64,000 nucleotides of DNA from Luzula sylvatica (GCA_946800325.1 OX326959.1:44329566-44393565); one strand, 5' to 3'. Positions 49,364 through 62,411 are shown, counted from the first letter of the stretch. Notes: generated by a model not told the origin, from the letters alone. A program made the numbers and translations.

Positions 49364-50117
49364 TCTTATGTATAAAGTTAAGAAATTTCTTGCAATTCTA
49401 GGCCTCCACGTCATCAAGGGCCTTTGTGTAAAAAAATATTTTTTAATTTACATTTTGGTCCTTTTTAGTTTTAAAATTTACATTTTGGTACTTTTTATTT
49501 ACAATTTGGTCCTTTTTAAATTACATTATGGTCCTTTTTTACATTTCGATCTTTTTTTTCTTATTTTACATTTTGGTCCTTTTTAGTTTTAATTTACATT
49601 TTGGTCATTTTTAATTATATTTTGGTCCTTTTTAAATTACATTTCGGTCCTTTTTTACATTTTGATCCTTTTTCTTATTTTACATTTTGGTAATTTTTTA
49701 TATTTTGGTCATTTTTTGTTTTAATTTACATTTTGGTCCTTTTATTTATATTTCGGTCCATTTTTACATTTTTATCCTTTTTCTTATTTTACATTTTGAT
49801 CCTTTTCTACATTTGGTTTTTTTTTCCTATTTTACATACATATTAAAATTTGGGAATATGTCATGATTATATTAATCGATTTTAGAAGCACCTGAACAAA
49901 TGCTATTTATACAAATTATATTAGAAAATAATATCCGTGATAGACTAATTTCATGAACCTTATGCATGTATTGACATCATGATATTTGCAAATATGTCAT
50001 GATTAGATTAATTTAGTTCAAAAGCATGCGCGTAACGCGTTAATTCGCACACGCGTTAATTCTATTTAAATAATTATATAAAAAACATCCCGCGCAATTG
50101 CGCGGGGATAAAGCTAG
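49364..50117 (+). mobile_element. Non-autonomous Helitron (TC...hairpin...CTAG)
   Basis: It is 754 bp, starting TCTTATGTATAAAG after an A and ending CTAG before a T. The 18-bp palindrome CCCGCGCAATTGCGCGGG (50089-50106) lies 11 nt before the end, which is the canonical Helitron 3' structure. There is no Rep/helicase. The middle (49436-49830) is a degenerate short repeat of TTACATTTTGGTCCTTTTT. It begins 5 bp beyond the end of the Helitron at 47618-49358. Confidence 0.85.
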
Positions 50118-50511
50118 TTCTTATCTAATTTTGTTGGGTGTATTGTGAATCTGAGAAAAAAAAAACATTACCTTAACAATGAATGATTGGATTTGCAAAG
50201 AAAATGGAGAATTATATAGACTTTTTGTTCATACAACATTTGAAAGGATAAAATACATGATATATTTTGGAAGGATAAATTTGATATTTAAGCACTGCTT
50301 TTTTTTCGACTTCTCTTAGCAAACAAAATTTGATGCTTAAGCTCTTTCGCCATCTTTCCTGACGAAAGTGTATTTTCTTTCGCCAGGCAGTCTGACGAAA
50401 AAGTTAGTTTTGTAAATTGGACAAGACCGGAACTATTCTTACAATGAGCTTTTGACAGTGCTATATGTAAAAAAAAAAAAATCTATTTTCGTGGTGTAAA
50501 TATGATATATT
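50118..50511. other. Intergenic with TTTCG(T/C)CAG inverted motifs
   Basis: 50345-50405 contains CTTTCGCCA, CTGACGAAAG, CTTTCGCCAGG and CTGACGAAAA, which can pair as hairpins. The rest is AT-rich. No gene. Confidence 0.4.
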
Positions 50512-52132
50512 TGTTGTTGAATTTAGACATAGAGGGGGGTGAATAGGAAGTCCTAAGGTCCAATTTTCGCGGTAATGGAATACAATTACAATTTGGTGCG
50601 GAAGCGTAAATAAATTAGAGGAAGAATACAATACCAAAACAAATAACACAAGATATTTGTTTACGGAGTTCGGTAGGTGGTTGCTTTGTAGCTTTAACTC
50701 ACCGTCTACTCGCTCAATCGACCGACTCGATTGATTGCAAGTACCTACGTCTCCGGGGTTGCCTTGCGCCTTTTCGGCTTTCGATTGAATACCCAAATCA
50801 AGCAATTACAAGTTTTGCATAGATCGATTTACACGCTTCTATCGATCTATGGCGGGGCTTTACAATCTTTGCACTAGCCTATTACAATTGTCTAATACGA
50901 ACTACACGTGATCGGTCACGCAAGTGGGGAATCGTATTTTATGGAATGAAAGGGGATCTAATAATCTCTAAAAATGTTTAGAAGATTAAGCTCAAGATTT
51001 AAAGCTAGGATTTCTCTCTTTTGATTGGGAAAATATAGTGGTTGAGATGATGAGAGAGAATGAGGGAAGAGTTCTATTTATAGAACACATAGACCCTTCC
51101 CTTAACATGCTTTTTCTGCATAGTCCGTTATAACTGGCCTGAGGTCCGTTACAACGGACTCAAAGTCAAACTAGCCGTTACAGGCAATATATTCGAAAAT
51201 TCCATAGTCCGTTATAACTGAGTTTAGGTCCGTTATAACCGACCTACTCCGTTACAACGGAGTTTAAGTCCGTTATAACCGACATCGTACTGTGATCAGA
51301 TTTATTCTATAGTCCGTTATAACTGAGTTTAGGTCCGTTATAACCGACCTACTCCGTTACAACTGAGTTTAGGTCCGTTATAACCGACATCTGACTGTGA
51401 CTTCACTTCAGATTTATTCTATGGTTCCGTTATAACTGAGACTCTTCCGTTATAACGGTTAGTATATGTCCGTTACGACGGATTGGTGATTCCGTTACAA
51501 CGGATGATTGGTTATTCTGAAGTGAGTTCACAAGTCCGTTATAACCGAGTGTAGGTGCGTTATAACTGACATACTCCGTTATAACTGACATGAGGTCCGT
51601 TATAACGGACATGCTCTTATTAACACGGTTACTGTAAGTCCGTTATAACTGACCTGAGTTCCGTTATAACTGACAGGATGTCCGTTACAACGGACATGTA
51701 GTCCGTTATAACGGACATGCTCTTTTTAACAGTATTTATGTATGTCCGTTATAACTGACCTGAGGTCCGTTATAACCGACATGTTTCTGAAAATCTGTTT
51801 TGTTATTTCATCATTTTAATAGATTTCGAATATATTTCTTTGACTAATCTTGAGCTTAATACTACATAAACAAGTTTAGGGATACCTATAAGTTGTTTTG
51901 GTGATTTATGTGATACCCCAACTTGCGGAATCTTCGATGTCTTGATGTCTTCACTTGATCATGCGTTTTCGTGCCATCGTTTCTTCACCGTCTTGACTTC
52001 CGACGTCTTGATTCTTCTTTTGATCCTTTTGTGGGTTACGTATTCTATTTCTATAAATGTCACTCCCACATATAGATTAGTGATATCGACATTATTTTGA
52101 GATAATCAAACCCTAGGAAATTTGAACCAACA
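50512..52132 (-). mobile_element. Solo LTR related to the Pol-less retrotransposon, TSD ATATT
   Basis: It is 1621 bp and starts TGTTGTTGAATTTAG with the shared ATAGAGGGGGGT. It ends GGAAATTTGAACCAACA, the same end as the LTRs at 22620 and 29314. The perfect 5-bp duplication is ATATT (50507-50511 and 52133-52137). The middle shares TTCGGTAGGTGGTTGCTTTG and GACGTAGGTAC-type blocks with those LTRs. The TATA box (minus strand TATAAATA) is at 51075-51082. No internal region is attached, so it arose by LTR-LTR recombination. The strand is assigned by homology. Confidence 0.9.
51120..51790. promoter_or_regulatory. U3 palindrome array with core TTATAA/TTACAA in the solo LTR
   Basis: About 25 sites of the form GTCCGTTATAACNGAC (N = G, C or T), CTCCGTTACAACGGAG and variants lie just upstream of the LTR TATA box on the element strand. 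This is the same position as the TTCGAA-core array in the related LTRs. Confidence 0.8.
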
Positions 52133-52404
52133 ATATTTTGGATTTTTAAATGATAAATTTGATATTTTACTATCGTAGAGGGCTTGAATAGGATATTTTA
52201 AATGTTAGGGAGAATAATAAAATTTGCCCAGAAGAAAATTAGTTGAAGAATTTAAGAACTATTATCGTAATACTAATTAAATGTAATTAATTAAAATTAT
52301 ATAGTACCCTTGGAAATTTTATCTATGTTGCACGGATACGGGTACGAGTATCGTATCCGATATCATACGGATACGGCGATACGACAATTTTCCAAAAATA
52401 TGGG

Positions 52405-52424
<20 letters not shown>

Positions 52425-52486
<62 letters not shown>
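52425..52486. repeat. (GA)n microsatellite
   Basis: About 30 uninterrupted GA units following a (TA)n run at 52404-52424. Confidence 0.95.
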
Positions 52487-52492
<6 letters not shown>

Positions 52493-52726
52493 TAAGATAC
52501 TTAATTAAGTATCATCCATTCGGTACTTATGATTTTTTGACCATTGGATTTGTTTTGAGATTTGTGCATTTAATGATTAGCATAAACAAATATGGAAATT
52601 ATTAATGATGAATATTAATGATGAATATATATAGTATTAAAAAACACAAATCTCAAAACAAATTTAATGGTCAAAAAAATCCTAAGTACCGAATAGATGA
52701 TACTTAATTGAGTATCTTAGTCATCC
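52487..52726. mobile_element. Fold-back MITE
   Basis: The left arm (GGATGTCTAAGATACTTAAT, then ATCCATTCGGTACTTA and TTTTGAGATTTGTG) is inverted in the right arm (CACAAATCTCAAAA, TAAGTACCGAATAGATGATA, AGTATCTTAGTCATCC). It is flanked by simple-sequence DNA. Confidence 0.85.
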
Positions 52727-52744
52727 TCATATATATATATATAT

Positions 52745-52950
52745 GAGGGAGACTAAACTACTTAATTAAATACCAATATTTTGGTACTTAATGATTTTTC
52801 ACCATTATATTAGTCTTAAGAATTGTGCATTTAATGATGTGCACAAAATTTCATGATCATCATGAAAAAAAACACAAATCTCAATGCAAATCTAAGGGTG
52901 AAAAAGTATTCAGTACCAAAATGTTAGTACTTAATTCAGTAGTTTAGCCT

Positions 52951-52954
<4 letters not shown>
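52745..52954. mobile_element. Fold-back MITE between two (TA)n runs
   Basis: The left arm (GAGGGAGACTAAACTACTTA, then TTTTGGTACTTAATGATTTT) is inverted in the right arm (AGTACCAAAATG, then TTCAGTAGTTTAGCCTCCC). The loop includes TTTCATGATCATCATGAAA, as in 38884-39040. It is bounded by (TA)n on both sides (52728-52744 and 52955-53030). Confidence 0.85.
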
Positions 52955-53033
<79 letters not shown>

Positions 53034-53424
53034 TGTATATATTTAAATAATTTTATTAAATTTTATAAAAATCAAGATGTTATATTATGGATTTGGATAT
53101 TTTAAGAATAAGTTAAAAAAAAAAATATGTAATGTAAAAAAACATTGAGTAGTAAAAATATTGATTTTTTATGTTGGGCCAAAAAACAAAGAACAATGGG
53201 CCTGCCGTATCGGAATCGTATCCGGCCGTATCAAAAACGTATCGTGACTTATCGGAATCGTATAGTGTCGTATCGGAACCGTGTCGCGCCGTATCAGAAT
53301 TGGATCCGTTCAAATTTATATGTTAAAATAGTCCGATACGCCTCGTGACGTATCGGATACATATCGGTGCCGTATCCGTATCCGATACGGATATTTATTT
53401 TTTTGAAGTATCCGCGCAACATAG

Positions 53425-54506
53425 ATTTTTATTACTTCCCCGAAATTATTGATGTCCTTTGATAGAGCATGTTATTATACAAAATTAGAAGGTATAATAA
53501 TTTGTGACCTTTGGGGGCATCAAAAGCCAACAAACTTAAATGAGAATATTTTACATATACATTTTGAAGTTGTTGCACATGAAAATGGGAATATGTTACA
53601 TCCAAATTTGAAATAAACCCAATCTTCGAGTTAGTTTAGTATTTTGTTATTGTCCACAAGATACTCAAGATGAGTCAACAATGGATTTTATGCAGAATAT
53701 AAAGAAAATCTCTTGATAAGAGATTTAAAGCAAGGTCGTGTTCATTTTTCAACGGGAACATAAAGACTTTTTTACAAGGTTTTGTACTAAATTTAATCTA
53801 ATTATTAATGCAATTATTTGTTTCGGTCTTTAATTAGTGATCATGCATTCGTAAATATATTATCAATCTTATCTCGTATCAGTGTGTGTTGGGTAATCTA
53901 GAGGAACTATCTTGAGAAATTTCAAAAAAAATATATGCGTGCACACACACTATCCACTACCGCTCAAAAATCTAGAAAAAAATATTCTTTCTAGTCTCTT
54001 AATCGATTTGTCATTGCAAATTATTAGAATCTTATTAAATCATGTCAATGACTTTTCAAATTAGGTGGAATTTCACCGGTACCTAAAAAATTTCGAAATA
54101 TTAAATATGTCTCTTCGAAACGTGAAATATCAAGAAATATGCAGATAAGAAGAAAATAATAGTACAGTCCATACTTGATAGTTAATATGTTCACTGTTCT
54201 GGGAGGGTATTCATGATATTTCTTATTTTGTAGGGCATGATTTATATTGAAATGTAGAAATTGTTCTTGATCTTATCTTTTGATAGTAAGTACTGTTGTT
54301 TCTTATCTAAATTCTAAAAAATTCCAATGCCTTTTTATTATCCAAGGGCATATATTATATATCCATCCAATTTGGTCTGACTTTAATTTCAAGGCTTTTT
54401 ATAAGGCTTAAGGCCGTGTTCAAATTTTAATATGAAATACTTAAATATTGTAGGGCTTAAAATAAAGTTACTCAACGGCTATTTGTCAAAATAAAAATAA
54501 AAAATA
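53425..54506. other. Intergenic, nothing recognisable
   Basis: AT-rich non-coding sequence with no ORF, RNA gene or element boundary that I can support. Confidence 0.45.
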
Positions 54507-54778
54507 GAGGTCATTTACCATGTTTCCCAGATTCCCCCAAGGTTGCCGATCTGGGGGATTAGTGGTTAATGACGAATTTAATTAATTTACATAAATTCGA
54601 TTAGTGATTAATTAATATTCAATTAAAATACATGTGGATTAATCATTAATAATTAATATTCATTAACTGTTAATTGAGTGTGATTGAGTTAATTAAGTGG
54701 GGAACTAACTGTTAATTGAGTGAGATTGTACGGATCGAGAGTGTTGGAGTGGGTTTGAGGGGCACGGTATAATTTTCC
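54507..54778. mobile_element. MULE-type MITE with 9-bp TSD TAAAAAATA
   Basis: It is 272 bp. The ends are GAGGTCATTTACCATG and GGCACGGTATAATTTTCC, an imperfect inverted pair related to the ends of 1263-1552. The perfect 9-bp duplication is TAAAAAATA (54498-54506 and 54779-54787). The core is made of TTAATTAA/GTTAATTGAGTG repeats. Confidence 0.8.
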
Positions 54779-54787
54779 TAAAAAATA

Positions 54788-55854
54788 ATACTCGGGCTTT
54801 GATAAATCAGAGATTTCAGTTCAAGCATGGATAATTCAAATCATGAATTTAGGAGTTTATATCCTAAACAGGCAATTTGTCATTTAAAATATCGATTTTG
54901 GATTTCAAATCTCGGATAAGGAGTAATCTTAATCTCATAGTTCATAACTAAAGTAAATGTAAATGTAATCCCAGTTCCGGTTCTCAAATTTATTGGTTGA
55001 AATTTCGAATTTTTGGTATTTTAGAAATATGATTGTTAAAAATTTTAAATCTCTAATTAGAGATATAATTCCTGAATTTATATCTCTAATTTTGAAGAAA
55101 TCCCAGATTTTCTAGTTTTTACAAAAATATGGACATTATCAGGTTAATAAGAACCGTATGATACCGATTAACATGCTTGATATTGATAACATGCCTCAAT
55201 TAATGTCAAATCAACGAGGATATTTTTGTTTTCTGCAACTATTTCTATCAAGTAAACCAAAGAGACTTTTTTTTTTTTCAAAATATCATACTTGTCTTTG
55301 CAAAACTACAAATAGCTTAATTTTGAAGGGAACTAACTAAATACAATTAGAGACTTTTTTTTTGACAATTTGCAACATAAATTCACGTCACTAATTCAAT
55401 TATTTTTTAACTACGAGTACAATTTTTTTGGTCTTTTTGTCTTGTTAAATTTATAAATACGAGCATAATCATAAATTTAATATTGGACACTATCAATCTA
55501 CAACCAAGACCACAAGGCCACAAGATGTGGAAGGCTAATTGGTTTACAATATGAATGCGTATACACAAGATTAATCTATCCTTCATTAATCTATTTATCT
55601 AAAAAAAAGAAGTAAATGGACAAGAATAAGTAATCTCCATTTTATGATGTCGATATGACTTGAATCCATCGCTCACATTGATGTTAATGTTTTTTGTGTC
55701 GCACACTCAACCATGACATATTTTCGGAGCTAGCAACACATACTGAAGAAAATATTTTCCGAGTCTGAAACTATAGGCGCTCCAAAGATTGAATCAGAGA
55801 TTTGTTTATGGTTTCAAGGAAAAATATACTTCGAATAGTGTTTATGGTTTTAAG
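54788..55854. other. Intergenic, nothing recognisable
   Basis: AT-rich non-coding sequence up to the start of the second array copy. The short ORFs here (for example 55158-55340) have no protein features. Confidence 0.45.
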
Positions 55855-57168
55855 CAAAAAGTAAAGTCTATAATACCTTCAAAAAAATCCAGTTATCCTA
55901 TTTCCTGAAAAATGTCAACACCAAAGTGTGACACGAGCAACATACTCAATTTTCATTTTGTCCGAAAAATACTCTGTATTAGAAGACTAACGCACACGAA
56001 TTTCTATTTATTCAAAACTTTTTTAAAAAATGAATAAAATGAAGTCTAATACTTTCAAAAAAAATTAGTTATCCTATTTCCTGAAAATGTCAACATTGAA
56101 GTGTAGTATGAGCAAAATTCTCAATTTTCATGTTGTCCGAAAAATTCTCCGTAATAGAAGACTAACAAATACGAATATACATATTTGGAAAACATTCTTA
56201 AAAATACAAGAGATAAAGTCTAGCACCATAAAGAATATTCAATTGTCCTATTTCCTGAAAAATGTCAAAATTGAATTGTTTGCCGAGCAACATACTCAAT
56301 TTTCATGTTGTCTGAGAAAAATCCCAAATAAAAGACTAACACACACGAATTTTGATTTTTTGAAAACTTTATTAGGAAATCCAAAAAATAATCCGTAATG
56401 AAAGACTAACTCACACGAATTTTGATTTTTTTAAAACTTTAAAAAAAAATCCAAAATGTAAAGTCTAATATACCTTCAAATTTTTTGAAATATCCTATTT
56501 TCATAAAAATGTGAACATTGAAGTGTAACACGACCAAAATTCTCAATTTTCATGTTGTCCGAAAAATACTCCCTGATAGAAGAATATCACACACAGATTT
56601 CTATTTTTATAAAACTTTCTTAAAAAATACAAAATGTGAAGTCTAAAACCTTCAAAAATATTCAAATATCCTATTTCTAAAAAAATGTCAACATTGAAGT
56701 GTAACACGAGCAAAATTCTCAATTTTCATGTTTTTCTGAAAAATATTAGCTAATAGAAGAATAACATACACGAATTACTATTTTTTGAAAACTTTCTTAA
56801 AAAAATGCAAAATGTGAAGTCCTTGAAAAATATTCAATTATCATGTTTCCTGAAAAATGTCAACATTGAAGTGTAACACGAGCAACATACTCAATTTCGT
56901 GTTGTCTGAAAAATACTCTGACTACACACGAATTTCTATTTTTTAAAAACTTTTTTGAAAAATGCAAAAAGTGAAGTCTATACCACAGTTATCATATTTC
57001 CTTAAAAATGTCAACATTGAAGTTTAGCATGAGCCAAATTCTAAATTTTCATGTTATGCGAAAAATTCTCCGTAATAGAAGATTAACACACACGAATATC
57101 CATTTTTTGAAAACATTCTTAAAAAAATGCAGAAAGTGAAGTCTACCACTATAAAAAATATACAATTA

Positions 57169-58513
57169 CTAGGAGATTACCCGCGCTTCACGGCAGTTTT
57201 GTTTCATTTGATTTACCATACACATAATATATACACATCATATATAGTTACGATTTTTCGGGATCAAATATAAAACTTTATGAAAATAAATATCATATTG
57301 ATGAAGAAAGTTTGATGATGACAAAATTATTATACTATTTTTGAATATGACATATTGCGAAATATTTATTTAGTACTTTAATGCAACACATAAAAATAAT
57401 AATAAATGTCACTATAAAATAATAAAACCACATGCGTGGACATAAACAAAAATCAAAACCATATGATATTTTAAATTTTCATATCTAAAATTAAGAATAA
57501 TAACATTGTAAAAGTTTAAAAAAATTATTTTTGTCTGATAAATTTTATGTTTCATGTTTATTATTGAAAAATATTATATAAGTTAAAGAAATTATTTGTG
57601 TATAGTAAATAAATATCTTTTATTATTTTTTTTAAAGGTTAACATGAAACTGTTTTACTACAAATACAAATATAAAATAATTGTTTTAAAAATAATAATA
57701 ATAATTTGGATGTGCAATTTTTTTCAATTATATTTTTAAAAATAATAATAATTAGGATTACAAGTCATTAATGTAATTATATTTATTTTTATATCTCTTT
57801 TTACATAATTGTTTTCATAATTTTAAGTTAGAAAAAAAATATTGAATATATGATAATAACATACTTAGTAGTATGTGCAATTTTTTTCAATTATAGTTTT
57901 AAAAATAATAATAATTAGTCTTACAAGTAATTAATGTAATTATATTTATTTTTATATCTTTTTTTACATAATTGTTTTCATAATTTTGAGTTAGGGAAAA
58001 ATATTAAATATATGATAATATGGATCTCAAAATAAATATCAAATTATAGCGAATATATTTTTAAATTTTTTTAAATTATATTATGAAAATACTAACAATA
58101 TTTGATGTATGTTTTATGATATTATATAATAATTTATTAATTTATTAATGTTAGATATTTAAACTCTTCACATTCTATTTGTATTCACAATTGATCATGT
58201 AACATATTGTGAAAAAATTCAAAATAAAATACAATTGGTCCAATATGATCCTAACAAATAATATTTTGACACGTCATCAGTGTAAGGTGATGTGACATTC
58301 TAAAATTGCTTAAAACTATGTGTAAAATAAGGTACACATAAATATGTACAGGTAAAACATAATCACAAAAAATCAAAGATTAATCTATGGTTCATGTGTT
58401 GCCACATATCCTAATCTAATGGTTGAAACAATTGTGATGATGTGGCATGAGTTGTGATGAGATGGCATGAGGAGATTGCATAAATATGGGTCCAAAATAA
58501 GGGGGTTGGTAAA
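57169..58513 (-). mobile_element. Helitron-type element, copy A2
   Basis: On the minus strand it starts TTTACCAACCCCC after an A and ends GCGCGGGTAATCTCCTAG before a T. A hairpin CCGTGAAGCGCGG lies 9 nt before the CTAG end. It interrupts the array unit CAATTA/TCCTATTTCC exactly between A and T, so both ends are fixed. It is 1345 bp with no Rep/helicase ORF, and is homologous to 47618-49358. Confidence 0.82.
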
Positions 58514-58943
58514 TCCTATTTCCTGAAAAATGTCAAAATTGAAGTGTTACACGAGCAACATAGTCAATTTCATTTCGTCCGAATAATAATCCGTAATAAA
58601 AGACTAAAACATACTAATTTTGATTTTTTTGAAAACTTTCTTAAAAATGCAAAATGTAAAGTCTACCTTCAAAAATATTCAAATATCCTATTTCCTGACA
58701 AATTTCAACATTGAAGTGTAACACGAGCAACATACTCAATTTTCATGTTGTCCTAAAAATACTCTCTAATAGAAGAATAACCCACACGAATTTCTATTTT
58801 TTGAAAACTTTCATAAAAAATGCAAAATGTGAAGTCCTTCAAAAATATTCAATTATCCCATTTTCTTAAAAAAAATATCAACATTGAAGTGGAACACGAG
58901 CAGCATGCTCAATTTTCATGTTGTCGGAAAAATACTCTGTAAT

Positions 58944-59543
58944 TAGGGGTGTCAACGGTTCGGATCCGGTTCGGATAGTGGTCATACCAGATCCAGATCC
59001 ATATTGTCGGATCCGAATACGGTTCGGATAATAAACGGATACGGATACGGTTCGGATATTGTCGGATACGGATACGGATATGGTTCTGTTTCGGATATTA
59101 AAACGGATATTATGTTATCATAACGTAACTTACTTTTTAGCTATAAATATATATAATTTGTGACATGAACGATAAATATGATTATATTTAAACATAATTT
59201 TACGATTGTGAGTTAAATCATTTACAAATCATTAATTTGTATATGATTTTTCAACTAATATCAAATATAATACATAAAAATAATATATAATATGAGTATC
59301 CGGATCCGATTTCGGATACTCGAATCTAGTTTCGAGTATCCGGATCCTAAAAATACCCGGATCCGGAACACGGATCCGGTTCCCGCACCAAAACCGAATA
59401 TCGAATCCGGTTCCGGATCTTAAAATTAGCAACCAGATCCATATCCGGATCCACTCGGATTCGAATATTTTTTTCGAATCCGGATATTTTTTCGGATACG
59501 GTTCGGGTCGGTTCGGGCAATATCCACACCATTGACATCCCTA
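58944..59543. mobile_element. hAT-type MITE with 8-bp TSD TCTGTAAT and GGATCCGG/TTCGGAT arrays
   Basis: It is 600 bp. The ends are TAGGGGTGTCAACGG and CCATTGACATCCCTA. The perfect duplication is TCTGTAAT (58936-58943 and 59544-59551) within an array unit. Subterminal regions repeat CGGATCCGGTTCGGATA and ATCCGGATCC-type motifs in both orientations; the core is AT-rich. ORFs across it are repeat translations. Confidence 0.9.
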
Positions 59544-60215
59544 TCTGTAATAGAAGACTAACACACACGAACATCTATTGCTTTAAAACTATTAAAAAAT
59601 ACAAAAAATGAAGTCTAATACCTTGAAACAAAATTCAGTTATCATATTTCCTGAAAAATATCAACATCGAAGTGTTGCACGAGAAAAATTCTCGATTTTT
59701 ATGTTGTCCGAAAAATTCTGCATAATTGAAGACTAACACACACGAATATCCATTTTTTGAAAACATTCTTAAAAAATGCAAGAGGTGAAGTCTAACACCA
59801 TAAAAAATATTCAATTATCTTATTGCCTGAAAAATGTCAAAATTGAAGTGTTACACGAGCAACATACTCAATTTTCATGTTGTCCGAAAAATCATCCGTA
59901 ATAAAAGACTAACACACACAAATTTTGATTTTTTTTCAAAATTTCTTAAAAAATACAAAAAGTTAAGTCTAATACCTTCAAAAATATTCAAATATCCTAT
60001 TTCCTGAAAAATGTCAACATTGAAACGTAACACGAGCAAAATTCTCAATTGTCATGTTGTCCAAAAAATACTCCCTAATAGAAGAATGACACACACACAA
60101 ATTTCTATTTTGTAAAAACTTTCTTAAAAAATGCAAAATGTTAAGTCTATACCACAATTATCATATTTCCTTAAGAATGTCAACATTGAAGTTTAGCATG
60201 AGCCAAATTGTAAAA

Positions 60216-61370
60216 TTTTGAAGGTCTAGACTTCAATTTTTGCATTTTTTAAAAAAGTTTTCAAAAAATAGAAATTTGTGTGTGTTATTCTTCTATTACG
60301 GAGTATTTTTCGGACAACATGAGAATTGACCATTTTACTCTTGTTACACTTCAATGTCGACCTTTTATTATAGAGTATTATAAGACTTCGGTTTTTGCAT
60401 TTTTTTTAATAAAGTTTTCAAAAAACAGAAAGTCTCGTTTGTTAGTCTTGTATTATGGAATATTTTTCGAACAATATGAAAATTGAGTATGTTGCTCGTG
60501 TAACACTTCAATTTTGACATTTCTAGGCAAATAGGATAATTTAATATTTTTTATGGTGTTAGGCTTCATTTCTTGTATTTTTTTAAGAATGTTTTCGAAA
60601 AATGGATATTCGTGTGTGTGTTACCCTTCTATTACGGAGTTTTTTTCGGACAACATGAAAATTGAGAATTTTGCTCGTGCCACATTTCAATGTTGATATT
60701 TTTAAGGGAATAGGATAACTGAATTTTTTGAAGGTTTTAAGCTTCACTTTTTGCATTTTGCAAAAAAGTTTTGAAAAAATAAAAAAAAATTGTGTGTCTT
60801 CACTTTTTGTATTTTTTAAGAAAGTTTTAAAAAAATAGAAATTCATGTGTGTTAGTTTTCTATAACGGATTATTTATCTGACAACATTAAAGTTGAGTAT
60901 GTTGCTCGTGTAACACTTCAATGTTGATATTTTTCAGGAAATAGGATAATTGAATATTTTTTTATGGTGTTAAACTTCACTTCTTGAATTTTGTATAAAT
61001 GTTTTCAAAAAATTAATATTCGTGTGTGTTAGTCTTCTATTACGGTATTTTTCGGACAACATGAAAATTGTGAATTTTGCTTGTGCTATATTTCAATGTT
61101 GACATTTTGTAGGAAATAGGATAACTGAATTTTTTTGAAGGTGTAGACTTCATTTTTTGTATTTTTGTTAAAAGTTTTGAAAAAAAAAAAATTTGTTTGT
61201 GTTAGTCTTCTATTACGGAGTATTTTTCGGACAACACGTAAATTGAGTATTTTGCTCATGTTACACTTGTTGATATTTTTCAGGAAATAGTATAATTGAA
61301 TATTTTTGAAGGTATTATAGCGTTAACTTTTTTGTATTTTTTCTTAATAAAGAAAAAAATTATAAATTTT
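60216..61370 (-). repeat. ~176-bp tandem array, inverted part
   Basis: Units run in reverse orientation: TTCTATTACGGAGTATTTTT, CGGACAACATGAAAATTGAG, TTGCTCGTGTAACACTTCAA and AGGAAATAGGATAATTGAAT. The segment next to the kinase flank (61035-61560) matches 31012-31560. Confidence 0.82.
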
Positions 61371-62411
61371 CTTGTGTTAGTATTCAATTACTGATTTTAT
61401 TGAGGAAAACATGAAAACGTCTTTTATATATCGATATTGGCATTTTATTCAATAATATGATAATTCATTTTTTGTAAGGTGTCGAACATCACTTTTTGCA
61501 ATTTTCAAAAATTTCAGTAAAACAGAAATTAGATTGTATTAGTCTTTAATTACGAAATTTTTTAAGAAAAACTTGAAAACTGAGTATTTTTGTATTTTAT
61601 ACATCAATAATTACATTTTTTTAACAATGCTACAAAATTGTGTTGGACTTCGTTTTTTCATTTTTTGGATTTTTTTTAAAAAGAAATAGAAATTACCATC
61701 CGTTAGTTTTCAATTATGAAATTTTTTGAGAAAAAAACTTGAAAATATGTTTATTATTCGTAACGAACCCATCGAATTTTTAACATATCACGGATACATC
61801 GTTCTATACATAGAAAATATTATGATTACTCTCCACGATACATCAGTATCTTGATATCATCAAAGTGATAAATACGAAAGTATCATGGATTGGTCTTACT
61901 GATCTTGATAAATTATGTATTAACCGTTCAATCAATAAGTCCGTAAAATGGAACTTATAAAAGAAGTATTCATTTCATCCATGACCAATGAAAAAAAACT
62001 GTCTTTGTAAACTCACAACTATCAATTTGTCATTTATAAACTTATGAAATTTGAGAATTTAAATCAACACCAGCAGGTTCATCATGTATAGTCTTACGAA
62101 TATATTAAGGTCGTAGCGGAACAAGGGTACACCTCTAGTAAAAGATCTATCTTTATCCAAATAGAACATCCATAGTTCCTTGCAAATAAAGAAATTAGCA
62201 AGATTCAAACTAAAGTCTCTCATTAATTGATTAATATCTATTTACATGTGAAATTTTCAAAACACAACAGTATATAAATGAAGCAACAAATAAAACTCTT
62301 ACAATGAAGAAATTAGCAACACTCAAAATCAGAGCCAACTAATCAATATATTGTAAATAACAAAAAACAGAAATAAAAAAATAAAACATAATTGAAAATG
62401 AGAAGAATGTC
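61371..62411. other. Downstream flank of kinase copy 2
   Basis: Non-coding, closely matching 31400-32437. The final ~250 bp are probably 3' UTR. Confidence 0.5.

Larger units (their letters stand above)
52323..53424. mobile_element. GATACG-type MITE enlarged by nested fold-back elements and microsatellites
   Basis: The ends are CTATGTTGCACGGATACGG and GTATCCGCGCAACATAG. The flanks AATTTTAT and ATTTTTAT agree at 7 of 8 bases. Its AT-rich core has been expanded by (TA)n, (GA)n and two fold-back elements, listed separately. Confidence 0.8.
55855..60215 (+). repeat. ~176-bp tandem array, copy 2, forward part
   Basis: Head-to-tail units of the same type as 18590-21350. They are interrupted by a Helitron-type element (57169-58513) and a hAT-type MITE (58944-59543). 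At 60215 the orientation switches. Confidence 0.85.

Noticed and set aside
56087..56398. 103-aa ORF in the array, and similar ones at 20508-20762 and 60583-60846
   Set aside because: They are translations of the 176-bp unit. The frame is not preserved between units.
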